This document shows, piece after piece, positions 18,882-29,597 of a stretch of 33,939 nucleotides of DNA. The notes under the pieces were generated by a model. It did no database searches. It had not been told where the DNA came from and was given only the letters and a program-made list of their open reading frames with translations. The DNA lies in the NCBI GenBank assembly GCA_013115125.1, contig JABANN010000379.1, forward strand, positions 1 to 33,939, given 5' to 3'. Source of the DNA: Perkinsus olseni (lineage: Eukaryota > Perkinsozoa > Perkinsida). A program made the position numbers and the translations under genes. Every line of letters begins with the position of its first letter. Within the stretch, counting starts at the first letter, position 1.

Positions 18882-20195
18882 TGGCGGCAGGGCAATATCT
18901 GAATTAAAACAAACCACATTTCCGCGGGATCGTTGCAAGACCTTACCCGGCGATCACAACATACGTCACAATGTTCATTCTCGTGCGCGCGTGCCGTTCG
19001 CGCATGCGTGTTGAATAAACGCGGTGACAAAAGTCTTTCGACCGCTCTTTCTTTCCGCGTGGAAACGAAATTGACGCAGGCAGCGCAGACGGATCACCTG
19101 TGAGAGGTATAGAAATGCTTGCTATCTTATACGTAGTCCAATGCCTCCATCATTTTTAGGTGTTTAAAATTCATTAATATTCACCTCGTTATTCATTCAC
19201 GCAGCTGTCGTGAACAGAATGTTAGTGCCGTTGTGGCATGACAAAAGGCCTTTTGAACGACCGTAAGTGCTCATCGTGACACTCCCGTCCTTACGACACA
19301 CGGTGCACCAAAAACCAAAATGCCCCAAGAAAAAAACCGATTGTAGATACCTATGTGTAGGACTCATATACGAATTTTCAGGGCCATATTCGCATGCTGT
19401 GGCTCACACTATTCGTCGACAGTTTAACCTGTGATTTTGATACTTCCGTGGTATTTGCACAGGGCAGACGGTTTAAATTGACCTCGTGGCCCCTATAATG
19501 GCTCAAATCTAATGATCAAAAGCAGGACTATCTAGAAGGGAGCAAGGGCTCTCTAATGGCGGTGTTCGCCCTCGCTCATTGATCTTGAGTAGCTTCTGCT
19601 GGGGTCATTTTCGTCATTTCGGCTTCCAAAACATTGGCATTTCGCGAAAACACGTTGAGAACTTCGCGGAAAAACTGCTTAACTGCGAAACATGGGAAAC
19701 TGTGAATCGCGTTTTCCCCTTCCAAATGAGAATTTTGCGATGTGAGAAGTGTTTTTCATATCGCGGGAGAAACTCCATTGTAGTTTCAAGTCGGGAATGA
19801 CGACGGAACGTCCGACCTGCGCAAGGAAGTGATGAGGAAGGGTGTCTATACTGCCCATAACTGATCGGCCCGTGCTTCTCGCGGGCGCCGTCTGTCTCCT
19901 CGGCTGCTGGTCGAGTTGTTGGTGAAGATATTACTTATGCTTTGCACAATCTCCCGTGACGGATGGGTATAGTTTTGTTCACCACTCGAAAATGACGGGG
20001 TCGAGTGGTTTGTTCGGAGCACGAAGATTCTCAGTAATAGGCTCCGCCCAAACTCTACCCAGCTTCAGGAAGAGGGCGCCGCACGCGTTCACTCTGCACG
20101 CACGCGCAAGGATGACCAATGTTAGATTCACGAAGTGCAATGTGATGGTTCGGGTTCGCAAGAAAGTCATCCTGCTAGACATAGTTTTGCAAAAA
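18882..20195. other. Spacer between head-to-head secreted paralogs
   Basis: No gene is supported. A CG-rich block at 20069-20108 (GAGGGCGCCGCACGCG then TTCACTCTGCACGCACGCGC) resembles the blocks at 7403 and 14236 and may be promoter-associated. A related CG-rich stretch lies at about 18975-19010 upstream of the minus-strand paralog. Confidence 0.4.
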
Positions 20196-20630
20196 ATGCT
20201 CCTTCTCCTCACGACGCTTCTTTGGACTCTGCTTCTGCCACGGTTCAAGGCTGAATACGTCACTTACCGTCACATTAATGCACAGTTCGAGGTCGAATAC
20301 ACTATGTTCACTGGTGGAAGGATGGACGTCGTCGCGATGACGGTCAAGTGTGCTCATCAAGCTGAGTCCGGCCGTCCTGTCTCCATGGCACTGAGCGATC
20401 ATTTAACCATTCGATTAGCCACCAAGTTTTTTGACTTCCCTGTTGATACGTTTTACGTCCTCGACGAAGCAGGGTTGCAAAGATTCAAGGATCGCATCGG
20501 CTCGGCCTGCGGTACGTCTCTGCACTCTCGGGATCTCCGTGACATGTCTCTGGCCGAATTCGAGCCTCGTTCGCTGCGTAGTAGGTTGCTGGGCGAGAGC
20601 CAAGTGTTCTACGAGGTTAGAAGATATTGA
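20196..20630 (+). CDS. Small secreted protein, paralog B
   Basis: A 144-residue single-exon frame begins with a signal peptide (MLLLLTTLLWTLLLPRFKA), probably cleaved before EYVTY. The mature part has two cysteines conserved in paralog A (TVKC and GSACG), an FKD helix and an EVRRY end. The frame stays open upstream to 19956, but I chose the ATG at the signal peptide because that start is shared with the paralog. The pair is inverted, with starts about 1.3 kb apart. The protein should be exported, and the fold and function are unknown. Nothing links it to a known enzyme or toxin family. Confidence 0.75.
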   Translation: MLLLLTTLLWTLLLPRFKAEYVTYRHINAQFEVEYTMFTGGRMDVVAMTVKCAHQAESGRPVSMALSDHLTIRLATKFFDFPVDTFYVLDEAGLQRFKDRIGSACGTSLHSRDLRDMSLAEFEPRSLRSRLLGESQVFYEVRRY

Positions 20631-21381
20631 TTATTCTCGAATTTCGAATGAGGTGTCAGCATTCCTGCTGCTGTCGTGATCACAAGCTGCGTGAGACGGA
20701 TCTGGACAGTACCCATGGAGGTGAAAAGGTGGTCTCTTGCGTGCTTAAAAGGTACATATTATTCTCTCGTCTTTAACTTATGCTCTCTGTGGTGTTGCGG
20801 CATGAATAGAGCCTGTTAAAGTGACATTCGCGTCGTCAGGACATTCGTCTATTTAACGCAGAGACTTGGCGCCAACCGCCAGTGGCGGTCCGCCACTCTC
20901 ATTTCAACATCTTCGCTTCTACCATTCCCTTGGGGAAGTTGTGTTTATGACAGAGCAAGGATCGGTTGGAATCTTCTGGAGTGTATTCGACGGGCTTTGA
21001 GCTTCTAATGGAAATCAGTTTATATCAACCCAAGACTCTCAGGATTGTATGCCATACCAGCTATGGCCATTGTGGCTACATCGCTCGCCCAAACCAGAAA
21101 CGGCTAGAAGATGCGATGCGTGACCGATGTATATCTATGATATTCAAGAAGAGTAATTAAGTGTTTGATGATCAGACTATTCGGACTCTATGCACTGTAG
21201 TGTCTATCCAATCCTTTTGTGTATCTCTCTCCAATGTCGAGTTCGTCAAGCAACAACCAAGGGCAGGGAATGCCACAATTGCCCCATTGTAACCATCTAA
21301 GATCAGCCCAGGATTCTCAGGATGTCTCAGTGGCTCTTTCACGCGGCCTGCACAGTGACTTTTTATTAACTTCTTCTGTTC
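20631..21381. other. No supportable gene
   Basis: A 64-codon plus frame at 20966-21160 and a minus frame at 21459-21172 (open over more than 90 codons, including EKK-like and ENPGLILDGYNGAIVAF segments) were considered. The minus frame has an acceptor-like CCACCATTAG before it, but no matching partner exon or homology. Confidence 0.3.
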
Positions 21382-22953
21382 ATGGACCGCATTGAAGGTG
21401 ATGATGAGGAACTCCAGATGGACACCCTCGACCAATGTCGAGCTCACACCGACAGGAATCCTAATGGTGGCAGATTGTCACTGATTCAGAACGCAACGCC
21501 CAAGTTTTGGCGTCTGGAATCCAATCTTTACCCTATTTCCTTCGCATCATCGAGTAGCTTCTCATCGAAGCAAGATACGATCAGCGATATATAAATTACA
21601 GCTTTTGGCGAAGATACTAGTATGGGAATCTTTCATTTACTCGAGAATTATTCAGAATTGGTCGACGCTTGATTGCGGATTCCAAACTTGTATTGCTTCG
21701 GATAAAAACTAAATCGTGTTGTTGCCAGTGTCTGCCCGGGCCCACCAACTATGGGAAGATCTGCTGAAAAAAATGGAAACTAGCAATGAAATTTTCCGAA
21801 AAATTACTTCATCGCTTTCTCGCCTTGGATCCCTGCCTGTATACATCAGCACGGAGCAGACGAGGATTATCGAAGGAAGGAACTCACCTCCTACCAAACT
21901 TCTTGTGGATTCAAACTTATCGTCAGGATTCGTGGAAAATTTGGTATGGAACTAACTAAGTGCGAGTTCTCGACCGGATTCCATTTTCCGAAATACACGT
22001 CGGATCTCTGATGATGCAGCTGTGGTAGAGCAGTTCATACAAAAGTAGGAAAAATTCCTTTTGATCACATTTAATTCGATACCAAATTATCGGTTATTCT
22101 AATGCCATGATGACGTGTGAAACTAGGTTGCCAGAAAATCTGCCGGGGATTGACCGGCGAAAGCCCCAGTTTTTCGCCGAACTGCGGAAATTTTGGTATG
22201 AGGTTAATAGAAAAAATGGTTGGAAATGGTTTTCATAAGAAATGGTGGGCCTGGGCACTGAGCAGCGCTTCTCAAGTTACTTATCTTTAAAATTGGAGTT
22301 CCGATTGTTGTACAAACAATCGGCGATTTTTGCTGGCCTCGGGGGAAGGTTCCAGCGCGAAGTTGCAGAGTGTACGACCGTCTGTTTTCTCGACCGTTTT
22401 CTCTCTTAGCTGACTCGGAAACTCGAGCAGAGGTCCTCGTCACGAAAGAAGGTGATACTGTTCACGCTCTATACCGAAGAAGAATCTTGGCGTCTTCTCG
22501 AGCTCCTGCGAAACCTGGTTGATTTTAGGTGAGCGTGAACACAGCCCATTGGGAGCAGTTGAGGAGTCGATTGCTCGTCACGCGGCTTTGGCCTGCCAGA
22601 CGATGCGCCATCACGTGTCGATGGGGTTGAAACTGGTGAGAAGGGGATGATTTGCATAGAGTATTATTAATATTATGCGCTTAATAGTGGCTAGAGGCCC
22701 GAAGATTATTTCCCGGTATTATTGTTATATCGCCGGCTTTGTAACAAATGAAGGTGTGGTATACATGAAAATAGTTTCCAGTGTGTTTTCGACGAGGAAA
22801 GGCGCGTCACGTTTGTCTTTGCAGGTATCGGAAGTTTATGTAGGGTACAGTAAGTTAAATGAAGGGAAGAGGGAATCTTTGGTTGAAGCTGGGGAGACGC
22901 GGGAAGGTGATAACAATTACTGGCGTGGCGCAACTTTGCAACAAATGTGTTAA
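21382..22953 (+). CDS. Unidentified helical protein, five predicted exons
   Basis: I do not recognise this protein. Exons 21382-21466, 21729-21943, 22135-22195, 22529-22635 and 22825-22953 join with consistent phases to about 198 residues. The start is MDRIEGDDEELQMDTLDQCR. Exon 2 (acceptor TTGTTGCCAG, donor GTATGG) reads AHQLWEDLLKKMETSNEIF and is clearly helical. Exon 4 contains GAVEESIARHAALACQTMRH. The last exon follows TTGTCTTTGCAG and ends in TAA. The middle joins are the weakest part. No signal peptide or membrane segment is seen. The gene lies just upstream of the Mis12-like gene on the same strand. Confidence 0.42.
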
Positions 22954-23619
22954 CCGGAAATTGACAAGTTCTGCCAGCACTGATTGTTAGTTCTGGGAGA
23001 AGAAAAATTTCGTGCGAATATTCTTCATGCCGAAAAACCGTTCTAGTAGTTAATGTGTGATTTTTCCCTCTTGCGCGATTTCTCGCCCGACGGAGTACAA
23101 CGTCGTGTTCGGTCGGTGTAGTGCCTCCGGAATGAGTCGAATCTTGGAATGATAAAAGGCAGAACGATCGGGGCTTCAATCAATTCCTCTTCCACAGGAT
23201 ATCCAGCTCGGTAAATGAGTCTCTTTAACGGATTATGTGCCGGAAAAAACCCGGAAATTTTTTTTTCCGGGAGAGGTTTTTTCGTTTTTTTTCGGTTTTT
23301 TTTCATCAGAATCGAAGGACAGCGTCTCCCTGGGTATAATAATGCTCAATTCGGCCCTGTTGAAGGGTTTGCATGTGCTCGACTGCTTACAAGGGCGGTG
23401 TGTCCAGGAGTAAGCGGAAGGGCGTGGGTTCGAATCCGGGCAGAGGCATTTGGCCATCGGTCGATCTCGGTTTCGATGGTCGATAATTATCAATATTTTG
23501 CTTCCTCCGATCGTGTGAAAGACGCACTCACGCTCGGAAAAATAATATGATTTTTCGACGGCTGAATCTGGTTTTTCCTCTCATTTTTAATCACGAGATG
23601 AACCCTTTGGGGGCGTTCA
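22954..23619. other. Intergenic; tRNA-like fragment at about 23370-23440
   Basis: Plus-strand GCGTGGGTTCGAATCCGGGC (23421-23440) is a good B box, and the preceding GCGGAAGGGCGTGGG block matches the tRNA-like element in HDDC2 intron 5. The T stem does not pair fully, so this is a remnant. Short splice-bounded open pieces occur at 23053-23330, but they could not be chained with confidence. Confidence 0.4.
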
Positions 23620-25059
23620 ATGGACCTCTCCCAAATCTCGAATCGCTTTTTCAAGAATGAATTCGACGCTCAAAATATTTTTGTGGAAGCTTTTTCGGAA
23701 CTCACGGGACGCATGTTGAGTGCCTCAGTCTCAGTTTTCGAGTGTAGAGCATTGAGGCTGTCTGATCGACTCCCTGTCCTGAATTCTTGGAGCGCTCCCA
23801 GCCCGGGTACGCCTGGGAGGGCCAGGATCTAATATAGGGTGGAAAAACAATCTTGAACTCGAGAGAGGTCTGCTGAAGACCTGTTCGTTTTTGAGTGTGG
23901 AATTTTGTGGCGCAGTGACGGTTCAGGTATCCAGAATTGACTCATGACCTCGAGGACCATCTGATGTCGTTTGATGGTAGTCTTACAACGATTTATGAAG
24001 GCCATCAGTCTCAGAAAGTGAGGAGAATCTTTTATTCGGCTGCTAACCAGCTTCAACTTCCCTCTCAGGTTGTAGGCGATGTAGAGGAGTTGAGCGAACG
24101 CCTGGTAAGTCGATCAGTTCATTAGCCACCATTTTTTCAGTAAAATCTCTCACGTTTCGTGGCAAAAACGGTATTTTTTTCGTTGAGAGATCTCGACGAT
24201 AGACGCGCTATCACTGATGGTAACTCCATCGGTTGCCAAAGGAGACTCTCGCGCTTGGAATGAAACGACGAATCACTTTGCCGAACTCGGACCAATAAGA
24301 ATGTGCAATTGATTTGGTCGTGAAAATAGTTGTTTTTTTCTAGCCCTGAGTATAGTTAACCGGTGCGATCGAAGCAGAGCCCGGCCGTTGTTGTCGTCAT
24401 GAGGGTGGTTGAAACTGGCAATGGCTCGCTTGTTGTTCACCATCTATTCAAGGCTTGGGGATTTGTGGAATTTATGGTATTCAGTTGAATGGGAAGTTGA
24501 TTCGAGTTGAGCGTGTTAATGCAGCATTGAATTCGCAGAAGGAGTGGTACGAAAGGGAAAAGGAGGAAATGGCGAAGAGGGTGAAACAGTTGGAGGGGAA
24601 CTGTGAGGAGGTAGTAATATTAGAGCGATGATTTGGGAAAGTTGTGGTAGTCGGTGGTGATGTCGATCAAGTCCATCTGTAGTGCTTGTGTAACAATCGA
24701 TTGCGTGATCGATTTTGAATTTTGAGAGGGGAGAGGGTGATGAACGCTTGTTCGTTTCCCACGGGCTGTCGAATTTGCAATGATGGGAGATTCTCCAAAG
24801 TTCGAAGGCTCAACGGCGACAGCAACGCGAGTTTATGATTGGTTTTGGTGGTCAGCTTCGCAATGCGCTAGAAGTCAGTCAGAAATCCAGGCCAGTAACA
24901 GCCGAGACGTGCGCAGGTTCGAACCGCGGTAAGGGTATTTTAATGCAGCAAGGTATATCGGGTGGTCATTCAGATCCGGTCGGCACTTCAGGAGAGATAA
25001 TAGTATATGATTCTGAGGATGAGGGAGGCGGTAGTGACCGGGGAGGAAATCATTTTTAG
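23620..25059 (+). CDS. Coiled-coil protein, possibly Mis12-like kinetochore subunit
   Basis: Four exons join in phase: 23620-23741, 23927-24104 (acceptor GACGGTTCAG, donor GTAAGT), 24485-24610 (acceptor GGTATTCAG, donor GTAGTA) and 24790-25059, about 231 residues. The N-terminus NRFFKNEFDAQNIFVEAFSE recalls the FFGFTPQTF-x-AxxDxL start of Mis12, and the later NQLQLPSQVVGD resembles its IPxNVLLPED segment. The third exon is a strong coiled coil (EKEEMAKRVKQLE), as expected for Mis12, which is about 205 residues. The tail is acidic (VYDSEDEGG). Mis12 holds the inner kinetochore to Ndc80. The gene model is better supported than the name; an unrelated coiled-coil protein is possible. Confidence 0.55.
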
Positions 25060-25669
25060 CTGGGGGCGCCTGATGGTAGATGTCAGTAATAATAATAATT
25101 GCGAAGCGAGCGGAGCTGTATTATGTCAAATCGGATCATCTCGTGTGTGCCGTGCGTACGTTAAATACTCGTTTTAAATACTAAAGACTCGTGTTACCGT
25201 TTTTGCGTGCGAGAAATTATTTCAGTTAAAGCTAAAACGCACACCTAACGTATCCATGTCTCACGACCCTGGGAAAACTATCAAAATTACTCGATGAGGT
25301 TTCCCTCGCGAGTCAAGCGCGAAAACAATTTTTTAACGAAAAATGCCGGGCCTGGGATTCGAACCGGGGAGCCTCTTGTGCAGCGAGTATTACATTATCT
25401 AGAGTACTCCGCCACTTCGTTACGAAGGCCTACTAATAATAATCGGGCGTCGAAATCGTTTTTAACTATTATTTTTTCCCTGTCATTCTTCATGGAAGCG
25501 ATTGGCATGTGAAAAATACAATTCCTTAAATCCACTGAATCACATTGGAAATTGGTGAATGAAACCGTTTTCTATCCGCAGGGTTGTTCATATCCTCCCT
25601 AGCGTTTTTTCCGGAGTGGGGTTTGCGTGGTGGTCTCGAGGTTGTTGTTGATGTAACGGTTTTGTTCAG
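25060..25669. other. Intergenic with a tRNA-like remnant at 25340-25425 (minus strand)
   Basis: On the minus strand, an A-box-like TGGCGGAGTACTC and a perfect B box GGTTCGAATCC are followed within about 15 nt by TTTTT. The acceptor stem does not pair, so it is not a working tRNA. It may belong to the same tRNA-derived family as the elements at 6.8 and 23.4 kb. No protein gene is seen. Confidence 0.45.
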
Positions 25670-26493
25670 GGCGAGATGGCAACGGTGGGGTCAAGAAAGA
25701 TCCGAAAACGGTCTCACTGCCAGAGGACGAGGTTACCAGGCTGCTTTCCATCATACAGGTATGGATGGGCGAGTTGAGTATAAATTTTGGAGGATAACAC
25801 TGGTAGATATAAGGAAGAGTTGTATACGTTAGGCATTAGTTGTATGCAACTATTGGCTCCATTATGATCAGCCAAATTGTGGAGCCAGCGGAGCATATAC
25901 ATGGTGACCAATACCTTGGTCACTTGCTCTCTCACTCGGTCCCCCTTGTTCTCTTGCTCGACCCCCCCAAGCATGCTCGATATGGAATTACCATGGATTA
26001 CGCTCTTGTGTGAGCTGTTACAACAATGTTGTAACAACATCCTCATCCATTGTTGAGCCGTACTGTCACTTCCGAGCTAACTTGTGCGGTCGAGGGAAAC
26101 TATGCCGATTGATCTCGGGGGACGGGCGAGAGAGTGGCTTCTTCTCAGCGGTTGAGCACCAGTTTAACGTCGACTCGCTCGGAGTTGGGGGAGCTGAAAA
26201 GACGAGGGTTTGCAATGACGCCCGGGCAAGGGAATGGGCGATCAGCTAGTGGTAGTAGTGAACGCCTTCATGCGTGTGGAGATGATGCTGGGCAGGGTCG
26301 TCTGGTGGGGTGGGTCGAGGGAAAGACGGCGGTTTTACGGTAAGCGGAAGAGCATCGTCTGGGGAGGTGAAGTCTCGGTTGCTCGCGTGCAAGTTGTAGA
26401 GGGCAAGATTGAGGAAAATTTTCGTTGGTTTTTGCACGCAGATGGCGAATTTTTGAAGCGCATTTGTCCCACGGTCGGTGGTCGGGAGCGTGA
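25670..26493 (+). CDS. Unidentified gene, internal and 3' exons predicted
   Basis: Exon 25670-25758 lies between a strong acceptor (GGTTTTGTTCAG) and a GTATGG donor and reads DPKTVSLPEDEVTRLLSIIQ. It joins in phase to exon 26149-26339 (acceptor GCTTCTTCTCAG, donor GTAAGC), starting RLSTSLTSTRSELGELKRRG. A last small exon from 26442 to a stop at 26493 is possible. The 5' end is not found, although 25580-25640 is open. The joined segment looks like one continuous helix (LLSIIQRLSTSLTSTRSEL). There is no homology I can name. Confidence 0.4.
26017..26035. repeat. Odd-centred palindrome
   Basis: GTTACAACA-A-TGTTGTAAC has exact 9-base arms around one central base, the same design as the palindromes at 10.5, 12.9 and 13.2 kb. 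Confidence 0.9.
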
Positions 26494-27087
26494 CGCCCTT
26501 CGCTGCGGTTGGGTTGTGGTAGCCAGTTTACTGAGATTACAGAGGCCTTCGGATTTTGCCTTCTCTCGTGCTTAGCCGGGCTCGTCGAACTCGACTCGTC
26601 AGAGCGGCTCGGGAAGGAAGGATCGATCGGCGGATCCCTACGCGGAGTAGAACTGGCTCGGGGTGCTCTGCCGTCACGGTTGTTGCCGTTTTGTGTGTTA
26701 GACGGAGGAGTTTGGATGGACGATGGCGCGATGTGGCGAGGGCAGGCCACGACGAAGGTGAGCGTCTCCGGGGCAGGGGGTTTCATCTGCGCTCGGAGAC
26801 AGCTGAGGGTGATGGGGAAGGGGTGGGGAAATAGTTTTCAATAGTTATGGTAGTTTTTATTTTTTTGGGGACGGTTGGCAAGGGTCCGTAATCGAAGGCG
26901 TGCCTTGAGTAGTTTGGTTACAAAAACTCGGTAGAATGAGACAATCATATGATTCCAAAATTTCTGGTATTTTCGGATTGTCGGAGTGGTAGGGAATACA
27001 GCTCGAGACGATCACGAGAAAGCAGGGCAGCGGGAAAGTTAAATTATTCATAATTCTCCTGAAGTTTAGTACCCGAACTTTCACTCC
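26494..27087. other. No supportable gene
   Basis: Three long overlapping frames (26268-26786 minus, 26509-26844 plus, 26556-26834 plus) are open mainly because the stretch is GC-rich and poor in stop codons. None has splice or homology support. Confidence 0.35.
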
Positions 27088-27262
27088 TCAACGAGCCACG
27101 TCTTCGAAATCATTCGCACCTAGCTGAAACACCTTCTGCTGCGGAAGTGCGCGGAGTCGTATTTCACGCACGCTCTCACGCAATCGCTGGATTCGGGCTT
27201 CCTTCGAATCTTGCGAGCGCGGGAAGATACGCTCGGTCCGGGGGCTACTCGTGTGGTATTTA
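27088..27262 (-). CDS. Possible terminal exon of an unidentified gene
   Basis: An open frame of about 58 codons ends in TGA at 27088. It contains a charged helix, KEARIQRLRESVREIRLRAL, followed by FQLGANDFEDVAR. Composition favours this strand, but the opposite strand is also open with a phase-matching splice into 27311-27402, so the assignment is uncertain. No upstream exon was found. Confidence 0.28.
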
Positions 27263-27310
27263 GCGTGTTAGTTGCAAATTTTTTTGAAATTTTTGTTTTT
27301 GCCTTGGCAG

Positions 27311-27402
27311 ATAGTGATATGCCGACCGACAAGGAGTCGACCAGAGTACAGCGGAAGGGAAGCCCTTCTGAGCGATTGCGGCGCCTGAGCAGCCTGGCTA
27401 GG
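27311..27402 (+). CDS. Possible internal or first coding exon
   Basis: The exon is preceded by a long pyrimidine tract ending TTTTTGCCTTGGCAG and followed by a GTAGTA donor, the donor type used twice in NOL12. It contains an ATG at 27319 (MPTDKESTRVQRKGSPSERL) and is very basic. It might be the start of the gene whose 3' end is at 29342, but no intervening exons were found. Confidence 0.33.
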
Positions 27403-27744
27403 GTAGTAGTGGATAGGGTTTGTAAAAAGAATCTATTGGATCATCGGGGTGGGTCTGGTCTACTGAGAACGTAGTGAGGGGAAGATAGGTGTGGCGGTGA
27501 GACGAGGATGGTGGTCAGCTTATCGATTAGAATGGCGCGCGCTTTTGTGTTTTCAAAGGAGGCAAGACTGTGGTTGCTGCCGCACTCGTGCATGGGGAGT
27601 CCGGGCTAAATTTCATGTGAAAAACTTAATCGCAGAAGTTTTTTCGACTGGGGAGAGTGTCGGCGGAGCGGAGCTGTATTGGTGAAAATAACGAGAGTCG
27701 AATTCGAAGTAGACGGGATGCTGTTGTTAACGATGGGGGTGTTT

Positions 27745-28110
27745 TGGTTTCTCAAGTTTTGGCACCGTTTTGTGTTGGTTGATGCCGTGTTGTGACGGTA
27801 GTGGATTGCTTATGACGTGGCCTGGCGTTTGTGTGGTGAGCATCGGGAGTTGTGAACGGCTGAGGAGTGCTGATGTATTTGAAACATAGGAAAGAGTTTC
27901 GATACCATTTCGCGTTGGTTTATCACGGATAACGGTCGTGGATTTTTCATGGACTTGGCGTCTGTATGATGGCAGCCGTTGGTGGGCATCAGGAGTTGTG
28001 ACTGGCTAGGGTGCTGAAATAAGGTTGAGTTTTGATGCCATTTTGCCTCTCCTGTAACGGTGGTGGATTGTTCCGATACCATGCGTTTGTACTTTCCTTG
28101 AAGAGTCGAA
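27745..28110. repeat. Degenerate tandem repeat, about 135-bp period, three copies
   Basis: Landmarks recur in order: GAGTTTCGATACC and GAGTTTTGATGCC (27896, 28028), TGGCGTTTG and TGGCGTCTG, GCATCGGGAGTTGTGA and GCATCAGGAGTTGTGA, and ACGGTNGTGGATT. Spacing between copies is 132-142 bp. The array is open on the minus strand for 123 codons, which is probably a by-product of the repeat. Confidence 0.7.
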
Positions 28111-28719
28111 CTTACCCTCTCGTGCTCGTGGATGGTGTGGCTGGTCTTAGGCAGCCGCGTCCCCTGCTCCCAAGAGATCAAGTTGAATAATGACGATGGT
28201 GTAACACTACTAGTACTGGCGTATTATTACTCGCATGACACAGTTATCACAGCAATGCTGGTTCACGTCAAGGGATGGGCGTCCTGTTGAGTTTCATCAG
28301 TTTAGTGGGAAGTACTTATCGGGCCGACGGGAGCTGTTGCGAGGCGGTATGATGTTGTACTTATATTATTCGAGAGAATGTCATTGTTTTTGATGGAATG
28401 GTCGATGGTTTTGGTCAGTGGATGATTGGAATAGATGGTATTGATGGGCGCATTTTTATGTGTGGGACAGACTCGATTGTGGGATGAGAACTCTCAGAGA
28501 CAGCGGTGTTTGAGATCTCCAGTAGCCGTGTCCGTCCGCTATGGCGAGACAAAGCTGGGAGACTTCCGTAAAAGAATAAGATACCGGCTGTGATGAATAT
28601 GGGGAAATGTGGTAGTCGTTCAAAGTCCGTTCGCAGTTGTTTTAGTCCGCGGGGGTGCAACAGCCGCTTTTCTGGAAGTAATTTGTTCCTCATCCTCATG
28701 CCGATTGTGGAAGAGAATA

Positions 28720-29342
28720 CAACAGCGGGAGCGGCTGGACATAGTCAAATCTCGTCACCAAGAACCCCTCCTGTCCGCAGAAATGATATCAACCCAGTAA
28801 GTCAGTCGGCGTTGGCTCGACGTTTATGAGGCAAAACTCAGGGCAATGCGACCATCCGGAAGCTCGCTAGCAGAGAGGGAAGAGCACATAATCGGACGAG
28901 CGGTCAAAGTAGGCTATGATTGAGTTGCGATGGGTCGAATGGTTTTGGAAAAAACTCATTTTTTCGTGGTGGAAAAATCCGTGGTTTTTCGCGAAAATTG
29001 TGGTATGGATTAATTTTTGAGATATAGAGAAGGTCGCGCGAAGTGATGATCGTAACTTGCGTTCGTCACATCGCTTGCCGTAGGATTGGGGGTGTGCGCT
29101 GTCCTCAATTTTTCCAATGCTTTTCTCGGGCGAAGAATACTGAGTAGTGTCAGCCTTATTGCTCTACTGTTGTAGGTAGTGGTAGTGTAACGTCGCGGTG
29201 CACTGGCCGATTCACGATCGAGGACGGCGACTCGCTCAGATTTGATTCTCTTCCCGGAGGTGAGCTACGAGTGGGTGGGTTGTTTGATCCTCTTGAGTGG
29301 GTTGCCATCAAGATTGGTCTTCGTTCGATAAAGTTGTTCTGA
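28720..29342 (+). CDS. 3' exons of an unidentified gene, possibly borealin-like
   Basis: Three exons chain in phase: about 28720-28796 (donor GTAAGT), 28842-28908 (after a 45-nt intron; donor GTAGGC) and 29176-29342 (acceptor CTACTGTTGTAG, stop TGA). The middle is basic and Ser/Thr-Pro rich (SPRTPPVRRNDINP). The C-terminal 50 residues form a compact domain: TGRFTIEDGDSLRFDSL, then LFDPLEWVAIKIG. This recalls the C-terminal dimerisation domain of borealin (IFLTVPVGGGESLRLL, then LDPEALGNIKKL), a chromosomal passenger complex subunit. The N-terminal survivin-binding helix was not found. The exon chain is fairly good, but the family name is tentative. Confidence 0.45.
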
Positions 29343-29597
29343 AGCTCATAATCGACTCTGAAATTGATTTTTATGCGTTAAACTCGGCCTCGAAATTGAT
29401 TTTGAGTTTCCTTCGGTTTATTGAAATTCTGAATTGATTCGAAATTGCATTGGTTTATTGAACGGTAGTTATTGGATCTTACGTTCGGTTCTATACTTAC
29501 AATACTTTACAATATTCGCGGATATTGTGATTAAGAGTTGATACAGTCTGAAACGGTTTTGTTAAACTGCACTCATAATTCTTCCATCCTCCCGCAG

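Noticed and set aside
24850-24940. B-box GGTTCGAACCG as a tRNA
   Set aside because: It lies in the coding frame of the Mis12-like last exon (TCAGSNRGKG) and has no acceptor stem.
26268-26786. 172-codon minus-strand ORF
   Set aside because: Open in a GC-rich, stop-poor stretch with two equally open plus frames; low-complexity composition and no splice support.
18819-28800. Stop codon reassignment, because several open frames carry single in-frame TAG or TAA
   Set aside because: NOL12, HDDC2, the TPR gene and paralog B all end at ordinary stops and need no reassignment. Most other cases vanish once introns are modelled.
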